Shown here one piece after another: positions 26,148-34,119 of a DNA stretch of 37,402 bases. The notes beneath the pieces are model-generated. The model was not told the DNA's origin. It worked only from the letters and a program-made list of their open reading frames with translations, and did not search any database. The translations under genes and the position numbers were made by a program. Each line of letters begins with the position of its first letter. Position 1 is the first letter of the stretch. The stretch is from the NCBI RefSeq assembly GCF_003236295.1, contig NZ_POTW01000068.1, positions 1 through 37,402 of the forward strand, written 5' to 3'. The DNA comes from Jiangella anatolica (lineage in GTDB: Bacteria > Actinomycetota > Actinomycetes > Jiangellales > Jiangellaceae).

Positions 26148-29024
26148 TCAGCCGGTCGCGCCGATGCCGCGTTCGCGCAGGTCGCGGCGGTGCTTCTCCA
26201 GTGCCATCAGCTCGCCGAACAGCCGGTTGTAGACCTCGACCTGCGCCGACGGGTCGGTGCGCTGGAGCTTGGCCTTCAACGCCACCAGCTGGCGCGACAC
26301 CCACACCTCGTGCAGGCGCAGGACGACCGAGCCGGCGTAGCGCTGGACGGCGCCCTCGTCGACCGGCATGGCCTCGACGGCGAGCTGGGTGACGATGTGG
26401 CGGGCAGACTCGTCGGGGGCGACGGCGAGGACGGCCTCGACCCACTCGTGGCCACCGGCCTGGGTGGCGCAGCCGCCGGCCTTGGCGACGCTCTCGCGCA
26501 CGCTGCGGTAGGCCGGCGACAGGAACGCCTCCGGCCCCAGATCGTCGAACGTCGGGCCGGCGAGGGCGGGCCGCTGGACGGCGATCCGCAGCGCAGCGCG
26601 CTCCAGTTCCAGCGTCTGCGGGTCGACGTTGCCGTGGAACGGCACGCCGAGCGCCTGCTGCCCGGGTGGCACAGCGGCGGCACCGGCGCCGCGGCGGCCG
26701 GCACTGCCGGCGCCGCGGCGGTCCGGCACCCCGGCGGCGCCACGGACCCGGGCGACGACGTCGCGTTCCCAGTTCTCCGAGTGGCCCAGCGGCGGGCCGA
26801 CCCAGCCGGAGAGGCGCACGGCGTACTGGTCGCGGACGGCGCGGTCGCGGATCCGGGCGATGAACGGGATCGCCCGGTCCAGCGCGTGCGCCCGGCCCTC
26901 GGCGTTGTCGAGGTCGTACTCGTCGATCATCGTGCGGATGGCGAACTCGAACAGCGGCCGGTGCCGCGCGACCAGCTCCCGCACCCCGGGGTCGCCGGAG
27001 GTCTGCCGCCGCTCGCACGGGTCGAGGCCGTCCGGATCGATCGCGACGTAGGTCTGCCCGACGAAGCGCTGGTCGCCCTCGAACGCGCGCAGCGCCGCCT
27101 TCTGCCCGGCGGCGTCGCCGTCGAAGGTGAAGATGACCTGGCCGCGGTACTCGTCCTGATCGCGCAGCAGCCGGCGCAGGATGCGCGCGTGGTCCTCGCC
27201 GAACGCCGTCCCGCAGGTGGCGACGGCGGTGGTGATGCCGGCCAGGTGGCACGCCATGACGTCGGTGTAGCCCTCGACGACGACGGCCTGGGAGGTGCGG
27301 GCGATGTCCTTCTTGGCGAGGTCGACGCCGTAGAGGACGTGGCTCTTCTTGTAGATCGGCGTCTCGGGGGTGTTGAGGTACTTGGCCTCGATGCGGTCGT
27401 CGTCGAAGAGGCGGCGGGCGCCGAACCCGACGACGTCGCCCATGAGGTCGTGGATGGGCCAGACCAGCCGGCCGCGGAACCGGTCGTACGGCGCGTTCCG
27501 GCCCTGCGCGACGAGGCCCGCGGTGATCAGCTCGTGGTCGGTGAACCCCTTCTGCCGCAGGTGCTTGCGCAGCACGTCGCCGCCCTGCGGTGCGTAGCCG
27601 ACGCCGAAGCGCTCGGCGGCGGCGTGGTCGAACCCGCGCTCGTCGAGGAACTGCCGCCCGGCCACGGCCTCCGGCGACGCCACCAGCGCCTCGGCGTAGT
27701 ACTCCGCCGCCGCCCGGTGCGCCTCGACCAGCCGGGTGCGCTGCTCACGGTTCTGCCGCGGGCCCGGCCCGGTCCCGGTCTCGTCGTAGCGCAGCTGCAT
27801 CCCGACCTTGTCGGCCAGCCGCTCGATCGCCTCGGTGAACGACAACTGGTCGATCTTCTGCACGAAGCTGATGACGTCGCCGCCCTCGGAGCAGCCGAAA
27901 CAGTTCCCGGTGAGGATGTTGTCAGCGAGGACGAAAGCGTGGCCGTCCTCGACCTCGGCGCAGAATACTTCCTCGACTCGATCGGTCGCCTCTACTGACT
28001 GAACGACCCAGCCTCGGCGGGTGTACTTCTTGTGTGCCGAGACAAAACGCTGCTTGTGCTCGTCGAGGAGGAAGAACTCCTCAGTGAGGTCCTCGTTGAC
28101 GAGATGGACCCTGTAGAGATCGCTGGGGTCACGACCTTCGAAGCCTCGACGACTCTGCTTGGTAATGCCGAATGTACCGATTCCCAATCGTGTGCACAGC
28201 GTGCGCACGAATTCGAGATGCTCGCGACGTGCCGAGTTCAGGATGACCGTGCCGTCGGATGCCACGCAGCCGTCCGCGGCGAAGTAGCCCGCGAGCCAGC
28301 CGTAGAGATACGGCTTCGACTCGTCCAGGCTCGGAAGCTCCTTGAAGAAGCGCGGCAGATGATGGACCAAGATGTTGGGTCCGGAGGCGCTCGTATGGCT
28401 GTTGGGGAACCATTTGAGCAAAGCCAGATCTTTGGGTGGGCACAGCAGAGCCATCGAGCCGGTCCCATTGCGGGTTCCGTCGCCGAACGTGATGCCATGC
28501 GCGATTCCAAACGGTGACGGCGTGGTACGGGCGATGCGCGATCGCGGGTAGGTGTAGGCAAGTTTCGCGCCCGGGCGCAGGTCCTTGGTCAGCACCTCGC
28601 GGGTGGACTTCAGCGTGGCACCCGCACGGACGAACCATCGATGTTCGTCGGTGGCGAAGATCTCCTTGACCTGACGATTTCGGGTCAGCGTGATCTTGAG
28701 CAGCGGCTGGACGCCGTATGACTTGAACGGGGCATCGACCCAGTCGGCATGGCGGTTGAGGACGCGATGTGTGCCGCCCGCCAGCTCACGAATCGGCCGG
28801 GGGCCGTCCCAGGTGAGCACCTCGGTCTCCCCGGCCAGGCAGTGGAAGAATCCGCGGGCCGGGGTGACATGGAACGACGGCGACTTCTCGTCGTGGAACG
28901 GGCACAGACCCTTGAGCGACCCACCGCCGGCATTGCGCAGCGCGACGTACTCGCCGACGATGACGTCGATCCTGGCGCGCTCGCGGATGGCCGCGATGTC
29001 CTCGTCCCGGATTCGACCTGCCAC
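26148..29024 (-). CDS. dnaG: DNA primase DnaG containing an in-frame intein
   Basis: The product is 958 aa before splicing and 645 aa after, normal for actinomycete DnaG. The GTG at 29024 opens MAGRIRDEDIAAIRERARID. The first half of the CHC2 zinc finger is GLCPFHDEKSPSFHVTPARGFFH (residues 39-61); the second half CFGCSEGGDVISF resumes at 375. Residues 62-374 are the intein. TOPRIM motifs are VVVEGYTDVMACH and IFTFDGDAAGQKAA, and a C-terminal helical DnaB-binding region follows (about the last 150 residues). It synthesises RNA primers at the replication fork. No ribosome site precedes the GTG; a TAGACT box sits six bases before it, so the mRNA is probably leaderless. Until splicing, the zinc site is split, so the precursor should be inactive. 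Confidence 0.95.
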   Translation of the reverse strand: MAGRIRDEDIAAIRERARIDVIVGEYVALRNAGGGSLKGLCPFHDEKSPSFHVTPARGFFHCLAGETEVLTWDGPRPIRELAGGTHRVLNRHADWVDAPFKSYGVQPLLKITLTRNRQVKEIFATDEHRWFVRAGATLKSTREVLTKDLRPGAKLAYTYPRSRIARTTPSPFGIAHGITFGDGTRNGTGSMALLCPPKDLALLKWFPNSHTSASGPNILVHHLPRFFKELPSLDESKPYLYGWLAGYFAADGCVASDGTVILNSARREHLEFVRTLCTRLGIGTFGITKQSRRGFEGRDPSDLYRVHLVNEDLTEEFFLLDEHKQRFVSAHKKYTRRGWVVQSVEATDRVEEVFCAEVEDGHAFVLADNILTGNCFGCSEGGDVISFVQKIDQLSFTEAIERLADKVGMQLRYDETGTGPGPRQNREQRTRLVEAHRAAAEYYAEALVASPEAVAGRQFLDERGFDHAAAERFGVGYAPQGGDVLRKHLRQKGFTDHELITAGLVAQGRNAPYDRFRGRLVWPIHDLMGDVVGFGARRLFDDDRIEAKYLNTPETPIYKKSHVLYGVDLAKKDIARTSQAVVVEGYTDVMACHLAGITTAVATCGTAFGEDHARILRRLLRDQDEYRGQVIFTFDGDAAGQKAALRAFEGDQRFVGQTYVAIDPDGLDPCERRQTSGDPGVRELVARHRPLFEFAIRTMIDEYDLDNAEGRAHALDRAIPFIARIRDRAVRDQYAVRLSGWVGPPLGHSENWERDVVARVRGAAGVPDRRGAGSAGRRGAGAAAVPPGQQALGVPFHGNVDPQTLELERAALRIAVQRPALAGPTFDDLGPEAFLSPAYRSVRESVAKAGGCATQAGGHEWVEAVLAVAPDESARHIVTQLAVEAMPVDEGAVQRYAGSVVLRLHEVWVSRQLVALKAKLQRTDPSAQVEVYNRLFGELMALEKHRRDLRERGIGATG
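27903..28841 (-). other. Intein with LAGLIDADG-type endonuclease region in dnaG
   Basis: The intein has 313 residues, beginning Cys (CLAGETEVLTWDG, splicing block A; block B near IFATDEHRWF with its His) and ending VLADNILTGN, followed by Cys+1 of the extein. Splice junctions FFH|C and TGN|CFGC restore the zinc finger exactly. The last Asn is canonical but the penultimate residue is Gly where His is usual. Dodecapeptide-like motifs are GITFGDGTRNG and LYGWLAGYFAADGCV, and the second is a good DOD block, so the endonuclease may still work. The DNA is visibly less GC-rich than the extein, a sign of recent transfer. Confidence 0.93.
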
Positions 29025-29036
29025 GCGCAGAGTCTA
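29025..29036 (-). promoter_or_regulatory. dnaG -10 box, leaderless geometry
   Basis: TAGACT (29031-29036 on the minus strand) is followed by six bases and the GTG start. No matching -35 is clear. Confidence 0.45.
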
Positions 29037-29091
29037 CGTCCGCCGCCCGTTCCCGGCCCATGTGACCGGCCGTCCTGGGTATGAGCAGGGC

Positions 29092-29892
29092 ATGCCCGAG
29101 CTTCCGGACGTCGAAGCGTTCCGCCGCGTGCTGCGCCGAGCGGCCGGCGCCCCGATCGAGCACGTCGAGGTGCTGGACCCCGGCGTGCTCCGCGGCGTCG
29201 ACGCGGCCGAGCTGCGCGACGCGCTCACCGGGACCGTGTTCGCCACCCCGAGACGGCACGGCAAGTGGCTGATCGGACCGGTCCGCGCCGGGCCCCGGCA
29301 CCGCCGCGACGAGCCGAGCGTCGTCTTCCACTTCGGCATGACCGGCTCGCTGACCTGGGTCGACGGCGATACCGAGCGGCACCCGCACGACCGCGTCGTC
29401 ATCCGCTGCGGGGCCCGCGAGCTGCGCTACCGCGACCTGCGCAAGCTGCAGGGCATCCGGCTGATGCCCGACGACGACGGCGTCGGCTCACTGCTGCGCG
29501 ACCTCGGGCCGGACGCCGCGCACATCAACCCCGCCGAGCTCGGAGCGCGCCTCGCGCGCCGCCAACGCACGCTCAAACCGGCGCTGACGGACCAGGGCGT
29601 CGTGGCCGGGCTGGGCAACCTGCTGGCCGACGAGATCCTCTGGCGGGCCCGTGTCCACCCGCGCCGCGGCACCCGGGACCTCACCGACGCCGATCGCCGC
29701 CGCCTGCACCGCACGATGACCATCGTCCTGCGACGGTCGTCGCGCGTGGGTCGCGTGCCCGGCTGGGACGACTGGCTCACCGGACACCGCGACGACCGCA
29801 ACGGGGCCTGCCCGCGCTGCGGGACGCCGCTGCGGCGCACCCGGCTCGGCGGCCGCACGACGGTCTGGTGCCCGCACTGCCAGGCCGAATGA
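29092..29892 (+). CDS. Fpg/Nei family DNA glycosylase
   Basis: The protein has 266 aa. The start is fixed at 29092 because the mature enzyme needs Pro2-Glu3 (MPELPDVEAF): the Pro amine is the nucleophile. Lys58 in RRHGKW corresponds to the catalytic Lys57 of the processed protein. The N-terminal beta-sandwich (FHFGMTGSLTWVDGD) is followed by the helix-two-turn-helix LTDQGVVAGLGNLLADEILWRARVHP (about 165-195) and a C-terminal zinc finger CPRCGTP...WCPHC. It removes oxidised bases such as 8-oxoguanine and nicks the strand. It is divergent from dnaG (67 bases apart). Fpg versus Nei specificity is not settled by motif alone. Confidence 0.92.
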   Translation: MPELPDVEAFRRVLRRAAGAPIEHVEVLDPGVLRGVDAAELRDALTGTVFATPRRHGKWLIGPVRAGPRHRRDEPSVVFHFGMTGSLTWVDGDTERHPHDRVVIRCGARELRYRDLRKLQGIRLMPDDDGVGSLLRDLGPDAAHINPAELGARLARRQRTLKPALTDQGVVAGLGNLLADEILWRARVHPRRGTRDLTDADRRRLHRTMTIVLRRSSRVGRVPGWDDWLTGHRDDRNGACPRCGTPLRRTRLGGRTTVWCPHCQAE

Positions 29893-29906
29893 CGGCCGGC
29901 AGCCCG

Positions 29907-29927
29907 CCGCCCGGCACGGCCGGGCGG
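29907..29927. terminator. Hairpin between convergent glycosylase and dgt genes
   Basis: CCGCCCGGC / GCCGGGCGG, 9-bp perfect stem with a 3-base loop (ACG), 14 bases past the glycosylase stop and five before the dgt stop. Confidence 0.55.
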
Positions 29928-29932
29928 GCGGC

Positions 29933-31162
29933 TCAGCGGGTGAGCTGCGCGTGCAGGGCGACGGCGGAGTCGTCGGTGAGGGAGGCGACCTGGTCGACGA
30001 TCACCCGCAGCCGCGCGGCGTCGTCAGCGGCGCCCGCCCACGACTCCTGGAAGGCCGGCTCCAGCGACCCCGGCGCCCGCAGCCGCAGCGCCGACACGAG
30101 CTCCTCGATCAGCTCCCGTTGCCGGGCGTAGATCGGCGCCCGGTCCGACGCCGTCATGACGTAGACGGCGGCCAGGCCCTTGAGCACGGCCACCTCGACC
30201 CGGGTCGGCCGCGGCACGACGAGGTCGGCGGCGTACCGGGTGAGCTGCCCGCCGCCGTAGGCCGCGTGCGTCGCCCGTTCGGCGGCGTCGCAGAAACGGC
30301 CGATCAGCTGGCTGGTCATGTCCTTCAACGCCGCCAGCGACCGCAGCCGCCCGTCGTAGGCCGCGACCCAGTACGGCAGCGCGCGCAGCCGGTCCAGCGC
30401 CTCGGTGACCTCGTCGGCCGCCGCGTCGGGCAGGTACCAGTCACGCGTCAGCACCGCGACCCGCTCCCGCTCGTCGGCGTCGCCGAGGCGCGACCCCGGC
30501 TGCAGCCAGCCGCCGACGATCGCGTCCTCGACGTCGTGCACGCAGTAGGCGACGTCGTCGGAGAAGTCCATGACCTGCGCCTCGAGACAGCGCCTTTCGT
30601 CAGGCGCCCCGTCGCGGAGCCAGCCGAACACCTCGGCGTCGTCGTCGTAGACGCCGAACTTGCCGCCGTCGCGCTCGCCACGGCGCCACGGGTACTTCGT
30701 CGACGCGTCGAGGCTGGCACGGGTGAGGTTGAGCCCGGCGGACCGGCCGTCGGGGTGGGCCGCCTTCGCCTCCAGCCGGGTCAGCAGCCGCAACGTCTGC
30801 GCGTTGCCCTCGAACCCGCCGATGCCGGCCGCGATCTCGTCCAGCACCTGCTCGCCGTTGTGCCCGAACGGCGGGTGCCCGATGTCGTGCGCGAGGCAGG
30901 CGGCGTCGACGACGTCGGGGTCGCAGCCCAGCTCCTTGCCCAGCTCGCGGCCGACCTGCGCGACCTCCAGCGAGTGCGTCAGCCGGTTGCGGACGAAGTC
31001 GTCGCTGCCGGGCGCCACCACCTGCGTCTTGGCCGCCAGCCGGCGCAGCGACGCGGAGTGCACGACGCGGGCGCGGTCGCGCTCGAACGCGGTGCGAGCC
31101 GCCCGCTTCGGTGGCTCGGCCGCCCACCGCTCGCGGTCCGCGTCGTCGTAGCCGCTCATCAC
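29933..31162 (-). CDS. dgt: dGTP triphosphohydrolase-like HD protein
   Basis: The protein has 409 aa with GTG at 31162 (ATG at 31159 gives [12 protein letters not shown]; the difference is one residue). HD-domain metal residues are visible in [20 protein letters not shown] and [21 protein letters not shown], and again in [18 protein letters not shown]. The enzyme hydrolyses dNTPs to nucleoside and triphosphate and tunes the dNTP pool. There is no Shine-Dalgarno; a TAACCT box is six bases before the GTG, the same leaderless geometry as dnaG. It is divergent from the L-2-hydroxyglutarate oxidase gene, with 76 bases between them. Exact nucleotide specificity is unknown. Confidence 0.93.
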   Translation of the reverse strand: MMSGYDDADRERWAAEPPKRAARTAFERDRARVVHSASLRRLAAKTQVVAPGSDDFVRNRLTHSLEVAQVGRELGKELGCDPDVVDAACLAHDIGHPPFGHNGEQVLDEIAAGIGGFEGNAQTLRLLTRLEAKAAHPDGRSAGLNLTRASLDASTKYPWRRGERDGGKFGVYDDDAEVFGWLRDGAPDERRCLEAQVMDFSDDVAYCVHDVEDAIVGGWLQPGSRLGDADERERVAVLTRDWYLPDAAADEVTEALDRLRALPYWVAAYDGRLRSLAALKDMTSQLIGRFCDAAERATHAAYGGGQLTRYAADLVVPRPTRVEVAVLKGLAAVYVMTASDRAPIYARQRELIEELVSALRLRAPGSLEPAFQESWAGAADDAARLRVIVDQVASLTDDSAVALHAQLTR

Positions 31163-31174
31163 CGCCAGAGGTTA
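31163..31174 (-). promoter_or_regulatory. dgt -10 box, leaderless geometry
   Basis: TAACCT (31169-31174, minus) is followed by six bases and the GTG start. Confidence 0.4.
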
Positions 31175-31238
31175 CGCTGCCCGGCGGCCGGGCGCGTTCG
31201 GTACCCTGGCGCCACCGTCACCTCGGGGGGAAGTGGCC

Positions 31239-32441
31239 ATGAGTGGACCGTCCAACTTCGCCGTCGTCGGCGGCGGCATCGTCGGCGCCGCGGTGGCGCG
31301 CGCGCTGGCCCGCTCGTCCGACGCCGCCACCGTCACCGTGCTGGAGAAGGAGTCCGAGCCGGCCCGGCACCAGACCCGCCGCAACAGCGGCGTCGTGCAC
31401 GCGGGCATCTACTACCCGCCCGGCTCGGCGAAGGCGCGGTTCTCCCGCCGCGGGGTCGGGCTGCTGCACGCCTACTGCGACGAGAAGGGCCTGACGTACG
31501 ACGAGTGCGGCAAGGTGATCGTCGCCCTGGACGAGACCCAGCGCGTCCGCCTGGACGACCTGCGCGAACGCGCCGCCGCCAACGGCGTCCCCGGTGTGCG
31601 GATGCTCGACGCTGACGGGCTGGCCGAGCTCGAGCCGCACGTGCGCGGCGTCGCCGGCCTGCACTCCCCCACGACGGCGATCGTCGACTTCGCCGCGATC
31701 GCCACTGCGCTGCTGGCCGACGCGACCGACGCGGGTGCGACGGTGCGCACCGGCTTCGAGGTGACCCGGTTCCGCCAGTCCGACGACGAGGTCCGCATCA
31801 CCGGCGCCTCCGGCGAGACGCTCGCCTTCGACCGCGTCGTCGTCTGCGCCGGGCTGCACTCGGACCGGCTGGCCCGGCTGGCCGGCGACGACCCGTTCCC
31901 GCGCATCGTCCCGTTCCGGGGCGAGTTCGCGCTGCTGCGGCCCGAGCGCCGGCACCTCGTCAACGGCCTGGTCTACCCCGTGCCGGACCCGCGCTACCCG
32001 TTCCTCGGCGTGCACCTGACCAAGCGGGTCGACGGCGAGGTGATGGTCGGCCCGAACGCCGTGCTGGCGCTGGCCCGCGAGGGCTACCGCAAGCGCGACA
32101 TCGACCCGGCCGAGCTGATCCGGCTGGCCCGCTGGCACGGCTTCCGCCGGTTCGCCTGGTCCAACCGGCGCACGGCGGTCAACGAGCTGTACGGGTCGAT
32201 GAGCCGGCGCCGGTTCGCCGCCGCGGCCCGGCAGTACCTGCCCGCGCTCACCGCCGACGACCTCGTGCCGGCGCCGTCGGGCATCCGCGCGCAGGCGATG
32301 GACGCCGACGGCACCCTGGTCGACGACTTCCGGTCCAGCCGGCGGGGGAACGTGCTGTGCATCCGCAACGCGCCCTCGCCGGCCGCGACCGCCTGCCTGG
32401 CGATCGCCGACGACATCACCGGCGAGCTGCTGGCGGACTGA
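31239..32441 (+). CDS. lhgO: L-2-hydroxyglutarate oxidase
   Basis: The protein is 400 aa from the ATG at 31239, with GGGGAAG ending six bases upstream; a GTG two codons earlier is the alternative. It is an FAD-dependent DAO fold: FAVVGGGIVGAAVARALAR (GxGxxG), QTRRNSGVVHAGIYYPPGSAKA near the FAD/substrate site, FRGEFALLRPERRHLVNGLVYPVPDP, and the C-terminal GNVLCIRNAPSPAATACLAIADDI. The family oxidises L-2-hydroxyglutarate to 2-oxoglutarate, passing electrons to oxygen or quinone. The gene is preceded by a TACCCT box (31203-31208). Confidence 0.92.
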   Translation: MSGPSNFAVVGGGIVGAAVARALARSSDAATVTVLEKESEPARHQTRRNSGVVHAGIYYPPGSAKARFSRRGVGLLHAYCDEKGLTYDECGKVIVALDETQRVRLDDLRERAAANGVPGVRMLDADGLAELEPHVRGVAGLHSPTTAIVDFAAIATALLADATDAGATVRTGFEVTRFRQSDDEVRITGASGETLAFDRVVVCAGLHSDRLARLAGDDPFPRIVPFRGEFALLRPERRHLVNGLVYPVPDPRYPFLGVHLTKRVDGEVMVGPNAVLALAREGYRKRDIDPAELIRLARWHGFRRFAWSNRRTAVNELYGSMSRRRFAAAARQYLPALTADDLVPAPSGIRAQAMDADGTLVDDFRSSRRGNVLCIRNAPSPAATACLAIADDITGELLAD

Positions 32442-32462
32442 CCGGGCCGGCCCGGAAACGGA

Positions 32463-32497
32463 TCGGGCGCCCGGCCCCACAGGGACCGAGCGCCCGA
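32463..32497. terminator. Hairpin between convergent lhgO and LPDTG gene
   Basis: TCGGGCGCCCGGCCCC (32463-32478) pairs with GGGACCGAGCGCCCGA (32482-32497), 14 of 16 bases, 3-base loop. It can serve both genes. Confidence 0.6.
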
Positions 32498-32512
32498 CCG
32501 GACGAGCGGGTG

Positions 32513-33143
32513 TTACGGCTTCACGAACCGGGACCGCAGCGCGAGCAGACCGGCGATCAGCAGCGCACCGGCGGCCGCGAGCAGCAGGGTCGGCGAGCTA
32601 CCGGTGTCGGGCAGTTCGCCGCCCGGCGACTCGCTGGGCGACTCGCTCGGCTCCACGGTCGGAGTCTCGGTCGGCGACTCGCTCGGGGTCTCCGTCGGCT
32701 CCTCGGTCGGAGGCTCCGTCGGCGGCTCGGTCGGCGGTTCGGTCGGAGGCTCCGTCGGCGGCTCGGTCGGGGGCTCCGTGGGCTCATCGACCTCGTAGCC
32801 GCAGGCGAACCAGTGGCTGATCCCCGGGAAGTTGCCGTTGTCCAGCGGCGGCGAGTGCAGCTCCGTCCACGGCGACTCGGTGCCCTCGACGACGTACAGC
32901 GTGTACGCCGGCCCGCCCTTCACGACGATGGCCGTGATGACGAACGAGTCGTCGAGCTGGGTGACGTCGAGGAACTGGTCGTCGTCGCCGTAGACGTCAC
33001 CACTGAGGATGTCGTTGGCGGCGTCCTGGCCCGGGTCGACGTCGATGAGCGTCTCGCCCGGGGCGGGCAGGCCGGCCAGCTGGAACAGCGGTCCCCATGG
33101 CGATCGCCGCGCATGCGGCGGCAATGGTAGCGGTACGGCGCAC
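32513..33143 (-). pseudogene. LPDTG-anchored surface protein with an apparent frameshift
   Basis: The intact frame (203 aa, ATG at 33124) lacks a signal peptide. Reading from the GTG at 33143 in another frame gives MRRTATIAAACAAIAMG, a good signal peptide, that runs into a stop. The two frames join at a GGGG run (33093-33096): one extra G breaks the gene. Joining them gives ...AAIAMGPLFQLAGLPAPGETLIDV, which resembles the neighbour's N terminus. The mature part has an acidic domain, a PTEP repeat stalk, and the sorting signal LPDTG, hydrophobic segment and RSRFVKP tail (nearly the neighbour's). A cell-wall-anchored role is likely if functional. It could be a sequencing error rather than a real mutation. 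Confidence 0.7.
32694..32788. repeat. PTEP-coding tandem repeat, first gene
   Basis: Units of about 12 bases encode Pro-Thr-Glu-Pro in a row of roughly seven copies, forming a wall-spanning stalk before the sorting signal. The unit is shared with the repeat at 33460-33600. Confidence 0.7.
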
Positions 33144-33204
33144 GATGATGCCCGTCGAAATCAATTATTCACTGTATGACACAGGCCACTGCGGAGGCAG
33201 ACGG

Positions 33205-33234
33205 ACTATAACGGAGCCGGGTGGCCGCTGGCAA
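33205..33234 (-). promoter_or_regulatory. Promoter of the first LPDTG gene
   Basis: TTGCCA (33229-33234) and TATAGT (33205-33210) on the minus strand are 18 bases apart, a near-consensus promoter. The RNA would start near 33198, about 55 bases before the GTG at 33143. Confidence 0.6.
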
Positions 33235-33251
33235 CGCGCCATAGCACGACA

Positions 33252-33288
33252 CGCCGGGCGCACGACCACGGAGGTCGTTCGCCCGGCG
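33252..33288 (-). terminator. Hairpin after the second LPDTG gene
   Basis: CGCCGGGCGCACGACC (33252-33267) pairs with GGTCGTTCGCCCGGCG (33273-33288), 15 of 16 bases, 5-base loop, 14 bases past the stop codon of the gene at 33302. Confidence 0.7.
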
Positions 33289-33301
33289 GCGTCGGCGATC
33301 G

Positions 33302-34021
33302 TTACGGCTTCACGAACCGGTGCCGCAGCGCGAGCAGGCCGGCGAGTAGCAGCACGCCAGCGGCGGCGAGCAGCAAGGCCGGCGAGCTACCGGTGTCGGG
33401 CAGCTCCGGCTCTTCAGGGGTCTCCGACGGCGTCGGAGTGGCGCTTGGCGTGTCCGAAGGAGTCTCGGACGGCGTCTCCGAGGGGGTCTCCGTGGGCTCT
33501 TCGGTCGGAGGCTCGGTCGGCTCCTCCGTCGGAGGCTCCGTGGGCTCCTCCGTCGGAGGCTCCGTGGGCGGTTCCGTCGGCGGCTCAGTCGGCGTCGTCG
33601 GCTTGATCTTGCAGATGGTGTAGTTGCTGATCTCGGCCGGCATGCCGGACGCGTTCACCGGAGCGAACAGGTGGGTGAGGTCTGGGCCAAGGAACAGGTT
33701 GGTCTGGTTGCCACCCTTGACCAGGACCGCCAGCTGGGCGTCGGCGGCCTCACCGGTATCGGTCAGCACGACGTCGAGCCACAGCAGGTCGTCGGAGATC
33801 GTGACAGTGAACCACGGGTGGGTGATGACATCGTCGTCGGTTGCGTCCTCGTCGGTCTCTTCCCAGTAGGCACCGGGGACGATGTCCTTGCACGACTGGA
33901 CGTTGCCGTCGAGGATCTGGTCGGGCTCGTTGTGGTGGGCGGCGGCGGGAAGGGTGCCGAGCAGGGCGGCACCTATGGTCACGGCAGGCAAAACGGCAGC
34001 AAAGTACGCAAAACGGCGCAT
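33302..34021 (-). CDS. LPDTG-anchored surface protein
   Basis: The protein is 239 aa from the ATG at 34021 (GAGGGG five bases upstream; a TTG at 34033 would add four residues). Signal peptide MRRFAYFAAVLPAVTIGAALLGTLPAAAHH; mature acidic domain (about 29-140, DDDVITHPWFTVTISDDLLWLDVVLTDTGEAADAQ; the segment before it carries one Cys, CKDIVPG, and a later Cys is in YTICKIKP); then a Pro/Thr/Glu repeat stalk; then LPDTG, a hydrophobic segment and basic RHRFVKP. This is a classic sortase sorting signal, so it is predicted to be covalently attached to peptidoglycan. The neighbouring gene has a near-identical C terminus. The function of the head domain is unknown. Confidence 0.85.
   Translation of the reverse strand: MRRFAYFAAVLPAVTIGAALLGTLPAAAHHNEPDQILDGNVQSCKDIVPGAYWEETDEDATDDDVITHPWFTVTISDDLLWLDVVLTDTGEAADAQLAVLVKGGNQTNLFLGPDLTHLFAPVNASGMPAEISNYTICKIKPTTPTEPPTEPPTEPPTEEPTEPPTEEPTEPPTEEPTETPSETPSETPSDTPSATPTPSETPEEPELPDTGSSPALLLAAAGVLLLAGLLALRHRFVKP
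33460..33600. repeat. PTEP/PSET-coding tandem repeat, second gene
   Basis: Repeats of 12-15 bases encode PTEPPTEE and SETP units, related to the repeat of the first LPDTG gene. The length differs between the two genes. Confidence 0.7.
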
Positions 34022-34119
34022 GGTGCCCCTCAAGTATTAAGACGCGCAAATTCGACTCAATCGGGCTGGAGGCTATCGGATCAGCCGACTCGGTCACAAT
34101 GCGCCCCGCCCGTCCGTTC

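Noticed and set aside
27903-28841. A free-standing homing endonuclease gene
   Set aside because: The sequence is in frame with dnaG on both sides and has Cys1, terminal Asn and Cys+1 of an intein.
32694-32788. Noncoding minisatellite or CRISPR-like repeat
   Set aside because: The 12-base units keep the frame and encode PTEP stalks in two LPDTG proteins.
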